Source: Blasia pusilla
Taxonomy: Eukaryota; Marchantiophyta; Marchantiopsida; Blasiales
Assembly (NCBI GenBank): GCA_050084515.1
Contig: CM114272.1
Coordinates: 61,566,001 to 61,630,000 of the forward strand
Length of the DNA: 64,000 bases
Direction of reading: 5' to 3'
The notes under the pieces are model-generated. The model did not search any database, had not been told where the DNA came from, and saw only the letters and a list, made by a program, of their open reading frames with translations. Of this stretch, positions 58,637-64,000 are shown piece after piece. Position numbers and translations under genes: made by a program. The first letter of the stretch is position 1, and every line of letters begins with the position of its first letter.

Positions 58637-59490
58637 ATGGAGTATTCCTCAACAGCAATCACAAGCGAGAAGCTAGATAAGCATAATTATAATGTCTGGA
58701 AGTTTCGCATGAAAAAATTTCTCATGGGTCAAGAAATATGAGAGCTTTTCACAGGTGATGAGGCCAAGCTAGAAGGTGACTCAAAAAACTTAAATGTTCG
58801 CGCCTGGAACAAACGCGCAAGGCAAGTAATCCACTACATTTCAATAACGATCACTTCGCCAATGATAGGTCACATTGAAGATGTTGATACTCTGAAGGAG
58901 ACTTGGGATGCATTGGAAAAGCTGTTCCAGACATCTACAAAGGCCACAAAGCTTCAATTGAAACAACAATTGAACGAAGTGAGGAAAGGATCGCTGAGCG
59001 TCAATGATTATATTTTGAGTATCAGACATATTGTTGATCAGTTGAATAGCATTGGAGTGATAGTAGAAGATGATGATCTGATTTTGTTCACTCTTCAAGG
59101 CCTTCCAAAGGACTACAAGTCCTTTCAGACCTCTATCTTTATGAGAGAGAGGCATCTAACCTTTCAAGAGTTAGTTCCTCTGTTAATCAGTGAAGAGATG
59201 TGCCTAGTAGACAACGATAGCTTGTCTAGTATGCAAGACAGTGCGCTATTTGCAGGTTATGGATCAAACAGAGGCAGGGGTCGTGGCAGAAACTTCCGTG
59301 GTCATGATGGATATCAAGTATATGGAGGAAGAGACACTAAATATAACGTCACTCAATCAACTACAAACCAGTACCACACACAATCACAAGGTGGTGATGG
59401 TGGAAATCTTTGGGGTCGAGGTCAGTAGTAGAGGATCCATGGATCTTGCAATTACTGTGGGATAAAGGGTCACTATGCAAAGTTTTGCTT
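58637..59490 (+). pseudogene. copia gag (element starting at 50172)
   Basis: The ATG at 58637 opens a frame MEYSSTAITSEKLDKHNYNV with a TGA at 58736-58738 (probably from Trp) and further stops near 59428. It carries the UBN2-type gag body (TLKETWDALEKLFQTSTKAT, LTFQELVPLLISEE) and a CCHC knuckle CNYCGIKGHYAKFC at about 59446-59487. The 500 bp before it are the copia leader that resumes after element B. Confidence 0.85.
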
Positions 59491-59499
59491 CAAGAAGAA

Positions 59500-60726
59500 G
59501 GCAAATATGAGAACAAGAGCCTTACAACAACAAAACTATGTGGAGCAACAACACCAAGAGCAATACCAAGAACAACAACATTCACAAACAAAACATCTCT
59601 TGGTCATGACTCATCATATGGGAGCAATGGTCAAAAAAGACTCGACTGCAAATTGGCACATTGACTCTGGTGCATCAAATCACATGACCTCACAAGCTAA
59701 ATGGTTCAGTACTTTGGAGCCAATGAAAGATCCTGCAATTGTGCTCACATGAGATGACACTCGACATCATATCACGCATATTGATAAAGTTCCAATAACA
59801 TCAGATGGTCTTTGTACTCTTGGAAATGTTCTCTATGTTCCTACCATTGCAAGAAATCTGATCTCTGTAGGATAGACAATAGAATAGGGTTATCAAGTGA
59901 AGTTTAACATAGATGGTTGTTTCATTGAAACAATGGATGACCAGACTACGATAGCCAAAGGAACTAGATCTCGCAGAATGTTCAAATTAAATGTTTCTAT
60001 GCCAGAGATTCAAACAACAATGTATGGTCAAACCGGCCAACAAGTCATAGATCTAAATGTGTGGCATAAAAGAATTGGACATATGAATCTTCAAAAATTA
60101 CAGAGTCTTTTATCATCTAATATAATAATAGGACTCCCTAAATTAGCGAGTCCTGCTATGTTAGAGGTATGTCATGCTTGCCAATTTGGAAAACAATCTA
60201 GATTTCCTTTTCCAAAGCAAGGTAGAAGAGCATCAAGGATATTGGAGTTGATCCACAGTGATGTGTGGACAACATCACAACATAGCCTTAGTGGTTGCCA
60301 GTACTTTGTTTCATTTATTGATGACTTTTCTAGGTATATATGGGTATACTTTCTGAAAGCCAAGTAAGAGGTATTCTCAATGTTCCAAACATTCAGAGTT
60401 CTAGTAGAGAAGTAGACTAGAGAATACATTCTAAAATTGTGTTGTGATGGAGGAAGAGAGTATCTTTCAACAGATTTTGATGACTATTTACGTTAGAATG
60501 ATATCCAACGTCAAGTGACTTGCTGTTACACTCCACAACAAAATGGAATGGCTGAGAGGAAGAATCGATATATTGGTGAAGCGGCACGAGCTATGTTGAA
60601 TGAGAAGAACATGCCTAAGGTCTATTGGGCAGAGGCTGTAGCTTGTGCAGTCTTCTTAATCAACCGAACTCCAACAGAAAGAGTTCATGATAAAACTCCA
60701 TTCGAAGTAAACCTGATTTTTCCTTC
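59500..60726 (+). pseudogene. copia protease and integrase
   Basis: Same frame as gag. The protease motif is WHIDSGASNHMT (about 59654). The GAG-pre-integrase zinc region (WHKRIGHMNLQKLQS, CHACQFGK) and the integrase core follow, with Asp (IHSDVWT), Asp (CCDGGREY) and Glu (QQNGMAERKNRYIG). Several single stops interrupt it (for example after SIVLT and FLKAK). The frame is lost by a small deletion near 60705, where PFEVN is joined to PDFSFLKVFG-like sequence. Confidence 0.85.
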
Positions 60727-62808
60727 TTGAAAGTATTTGGCTGTATTTGTTATGCTCATGTTCCTTCTGAGAGACGTCAGAAATTAGACCCCAAGTCTGA
60801 AAGATGTATCTTCATGGGCTATGCAGATGGAACTAAGGGATATAAGTGCTACATTCCATCCTCTAGGCACCCTATTATTAGTCGGGATGTTGTCTTTGAT
60901 AAGCTAAAGTCATGGTATGCTCCATCTGAGCCTATTCCACCTCTAAACTCGTTTGTTGACGGTGAGAATATGATTGTAAACCAACAGACATTGTCTTCAA
61001 CTTCCCCAAGTACTAGTGTAGGATTAGGAGAGGTCCTAGATTCATCAGTTAAATTTATGAGTCCATGGACGAGAAGAGTACGTATTCAGTCTATTGACAC
61101 TAGTCAGAGCTCGAGTCAGGTGTCAAAGGCATCTACCTCTAAACAACAATTTCGTAGATCAAGTAGAGTTACACATTCAATTCATCGATTCATAAATGAA
61201 GTTTTCCTTGCGACACATCATGCATATATGATGACTACCCTTCAAGAACAGGAGACGAGTTATTTTGAGAAGCTGCAAATAAAGTCAAATGGATTGAAGC
61301 TATGGAGGAAGAGCTTGTTGCATTAAGACATCAACAAATATGGGAGCTGGTTGATATACCTTTCGGTAAGGAAGCTATTGGTTGCAAATGGATTTACAAA
61401 CTCAAGCACAATCAAGATGGTACAATTAACATATACAAAGCGAGATTGGTGGCTAAGGGCTATGCACAACAATATGGTATCGATTATGAGGAAACATTTA
61501 GCCTTGTTGCAAAGATGGCGACTACGAGAACATTGGTTGCAGTTGTTGTAAGTAAGAAGTGAAGATTATATCACATGGACGTCAAGAATGCCTTCTTGAA
61601 TGGAGATCTATACGAGGAGGTATATATGACTCAACCACCTAGATAAGAGCATCCCAAGTTTCCATTTCGCATATGCAGGTTGAATAAAGCTCTATACGGG
61701 CTCAAACAAGCTCCAAGAGCTTGGTATGGCAAGATTACATACGTCCTACAAGAGTTGGGTTTTAGGGTATGTGATTCTGACTCCTCATTATATGTCTTGA
61801 GAGGATAAGATCATACGGTTCTCATTGTGTTGTATGTTGATGATCTCCTGATTATTGGGAGTATTGAAGAAATGGTACAACAAGTCAAGCTTAAGTTACA
61901 ATCAGAATTTGATATGAAGGACTTAGGAGAACTCAAGTACTTCCTTGGTATTGAGTTTATCAAGGTTGGAGAGAGAGCATATGGTTACTACAATGACAAT
62001 ATGTTTTTTATATGCTTTCAAAATATGATATGAGGGCTTGTAAGCCAATCTCTACACCGTTGGACCACAATGTGAAGCTAAGAGTGGATGAAGGAGAGTT
62101 GCTTACAGATTCTAATATGTACATGCGCATGGTTGGAAGTTTGATCTATCTAACTATAACCAAACCAGATTTGAGTTATGGTGTTGGCCTAGTGAGCCAA
62201 TTTATGCAAGCACCTCGAAAACCTCACCTTGATGCTGTGAGGAGGATTATGCGGTATGTGAAATTCTCTATTCAATTCGGGCTTCAATTTGAACGTTCTC
62301 CGAGTTTTCAATCACAGGGATTCACAGATGCTGATTGGGCAGGAAGCGTGTCTGATCAACATCCAACATCTGGTTATTCATTTACTTTGGGAAGCGCAAC
62401 TATAAGTTGGGCTTCAAAGAAGCAACCTACAATTGCTTTATCTTCAACAAAGTTGAGTACAGAGGAGCAACCAATGCAACATGTGAGGTGGTGTGGCTTC
62501 ATCGATTATTTGTTGAGATTGGTGTTAGTAACTTAGGACCTAGTGTAATATATGCAGACAATATTAGTAGCATCAAACTTGCTAATAACTCTATGTTTCA
62601 TGCTCGTACAAAGCATGTTGAGGTGCACTATCATTTTATCAGAGAGAAAGTGCTTGCAGGAGAAATAGATCTTGTGTATATAGGTATAGATCAGCAAATT
62701 GCTGACATCTTTACAAAGGCATTGTCTAGAGATAAGTTTGAGATGTTTAGAAATGATTTAGATATTAGAGATATCGATATGAGCTTGAGGGGGAGTATTG
62801 AAGATTGA
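60727..62808 (+). pseudogene. copia reverse transcriptase and RNase H
   Basis: 60727-61326 completes integrase (VFGCICYAHVPSERRQ). The RT begins near 61280 in another frame (LVALRHQQIWELVDIP, GCKWIYKLK, YKARLVAKGYAQQYGIDY) and continues through stops to the catalytic YVDDLLIIG (about 61830) and [12 protein letters not shown]. RNase H follows from 62012 (TDADWAGSVSDQHPTSGYS; YADNISSIKLANN in a shifted frame) and ends DMSLRGSIED at 62808, just past the polypurine tract. At least three frame changes make it inactive. Confidence 0.87.
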
Positions 62809-63048
62809 GTTACAGTCAAGCTCATGAGACATCTGAACTGCTATATTTGGTACTCACAGGAAGTAAGGAAGCTTAATCTTGGTTAGTCAGTTAAGCGCGA
62901 TTATCTTAACTAGGGTTAGTTAATCACAACTAGTCTAATTCGAGACTATGGTTAAGTTTAGGGTTAGGATTGCTTGTACATACCCTATATAATTGAGAAG
63001 GGGAGCAACCTCCACTCATTCTCTAATTGCAAATTTCGTTCTCTATGG
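62796..63048 (+). repeat. copia 3' LTR, first part
   Basis: Begins TATTGAAGATTGAGTTACAG after the purine tract and matches 50172-50421. It is interrupted at 63048/63049 by a minus-strand gypsy LTR. The rest of the LTR would lie right of the window. Confidence 0.88.
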
Positions 63049-64000
63049 TGTTGTGCGCATACATATCGCCACACAACATACATCGCTGGTCACATCTATA
63101 CCATACAACACTGATCTTCTCCACACACGAATAGATCCACACATGTACAGAAATCAACTCATACATATATATGGAGATCACACAACGTGTAAAAATAAAG
63201 AGTAGTAAAAATGGCACACCCGGCCTAAATGCCTTCCTTACCCCCTACGGCCTCTGAACTCCCGTCCACGCACTCTGCACCCCAATCTCCGCACCTCATG
63301 CGTTAGCTCGACGCCTCCTTACCCTCAACTTTGCGGACTCCATCCGACCACTCTCGGCTTCCGCACTTCCATCTGCAACTGTACAAAACCTGAGCCGCGC
63401 CCGTAACCTAAATTTCTTGCCCTAAACTACGACCTAGCCTAGCCGACCTCCTCAATGCGGTTGCACTTCCTCACCTAATGTGTTCTCTCTCTCTCCCGAA
63501 ATTCTCCGTTCTCCCATCAACGTAACACTGTGTGCTACAGTTGAGCACCTTGTCCGCCACTCTGCTGCTGCTCTACTCTAGTTCGCTACCCGCAAAAATC
63601 AAGAGAAAATGAGCAGCGCTTGCGCACACGACCTCTTGAATAGAAAATAATACACAAAACGCCACACAACGCCACACACACGTCTTCAGGGGCTCCCCAC
63701 CGAGGCAACTCGCTTGCCTACCTGCAACCAACGAATTCCCACCAGCCCCCTGACATCTTTCTCATGTAAAAATAAAGAGTAGAAAAAACGGCACACCCGG
63801 CCTAAAACTCCACTCCTCAATCTACATCGGCATATCGAGCCTCGTCCACCCTACGCTATCAAGAAATCCGGACGCTAGCACCCTAGTCCTATCTCACACA
63901 CATACAAGAGAGGTGCTCCAACGGCCCAACATGAGAAAGATGGCTTGGGAAAGCCATCTTCCTCCCTTATATAGGATTGGGAAGAGCCAAAAGGCTCTTC
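63049..64000 (-). mobile_element. gypsy LTR (minus strand) inserted in the copia 3' LTR, cut by the window edge
   Basis: On the minus strand, from 64000 down: the GAAGAGCC/GGCTCTTC hairpin, TATATAAG (63973-63966), CTCATGTTGGGCC, GGGTGCTAGCGTCCGG and GGCCGGGTGTGCCG at about 63804. About 580 bp of extra sequence follow, then a second GGCCGGGTGTGCCA at about 63224, and finally the U5 end TTGTGTGATCTCC...GCGCACAACA (63049). The two GGCCGGGTGTGCC copies bracket the extra 580 bp, which element B's 5' LTR shares in part. It is either a solo LTR or the 3' LTR of an element to the right. Confidence 0.78.

Larger units (their letters stand above)
50172..64000 (+). mobile_element. Ty1/copia element with nested gypsy insertions (3' end beyond window)
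   Basis: The 5' LTR is 50172-50482, the primer-binding site 50483-50494, the gag-pol body 58637-62808, and the 3' LTR starts at 62796 after the purine tract gaggggGAG. Element B (50615-58128) sits in its untranslated leader, and a minus-strand gypsy LTR splits the 3' LTR at 63049. By eye the two LTRs differ at about 20 of 250 aligned positions, so the copia element is not recent. The gypsy insertions are younger than it. Stops and frameshifts in pol make it defective. Confidence 0.88.

Noticed and set aside
1-64000. CRISPR arrays, rRNA or tRNA genes, riboswitches
   Set aside because: None was seen; the spaced repeats present are LTRs, LINE tails and tandem arrays, and the genome is eukaryotic.

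Overview
The window is nuclear DNA of a plant with a large, repeat-filled genome. Two intact, intron-rich host genes lie in a sea of LTR retrotransposons (Ty3/gypsy and Ty1/copia), LINE fragments and AT-rich decayed sequence. A complete cyanobacterial-type MurJ (lipid II flippase) gene with a transit-peptide-like N terminus suits a lineage that kept plastid peptidoglycan genes, such as bryophytes, lycophytes, ferns or gymnosperms. I cannot name the species. No rRNA, tRNA or CRISPR was recognised.

Layout. 1-2.6 kb: 3' part of a Ty3/gypsy element (element A: RNase H, integrase, C-terminal PHD finger). 2.6-24 kb: mostly AT-rich DNA with decayed copies of the same gypsy family (4.1-4.9, 9.4-10.6, 16.4-17.3, 19.8-20.1 kb), a solo LTR (8.1-8.6 kb), a LINE C-terminal fragment (7.1-7.7 kb), four copies of a GC-rich dispersed repeat and a split direct repeat. 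24.3-36.5 kb, minus strand: a 16-exon prolidase (Xaa-Pro dipeptidase) gene that reads through as 491 codons plus stop. One intron holds a truncated copia element and another holds LINE fragments. 36.5-38.7 kb: the head-to-head spacer between the two host genes, with LINE tails, GA microsatellites and a tandem repeat. 38.7-47.2 kb, plus strand: MurJ, modelled as 22 exons (696 codons plus stop). 47.5-48.8 kb: decayed copia and gypsy LTR. 50.2 kb to the right edge: a copia element (5' LTR at 50172, 3' LTR from 62796) with gypsy element B inserted in its leader (50.6-58.1 kb) and another gypsy LTR in its 3' LTR (63.0 kb onward).

The most notable content is the gypsy family represented by A and B. 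Between protease and reverse transcriptase, B encodes a C5-cytosine DNA methyltransferase domain with motifs I, IV (PCQ), VI (ENV), VIII and X in order. Downstream of the integrase position, A and B encode a PHD finger. An element carrying both a possible DNA-methylation writer and a possible histone-tail reader is the best candidate here for an under-described system. Both copies are broken by stops, frameshifts and complementary deletions, so function must be inferred from other copies.
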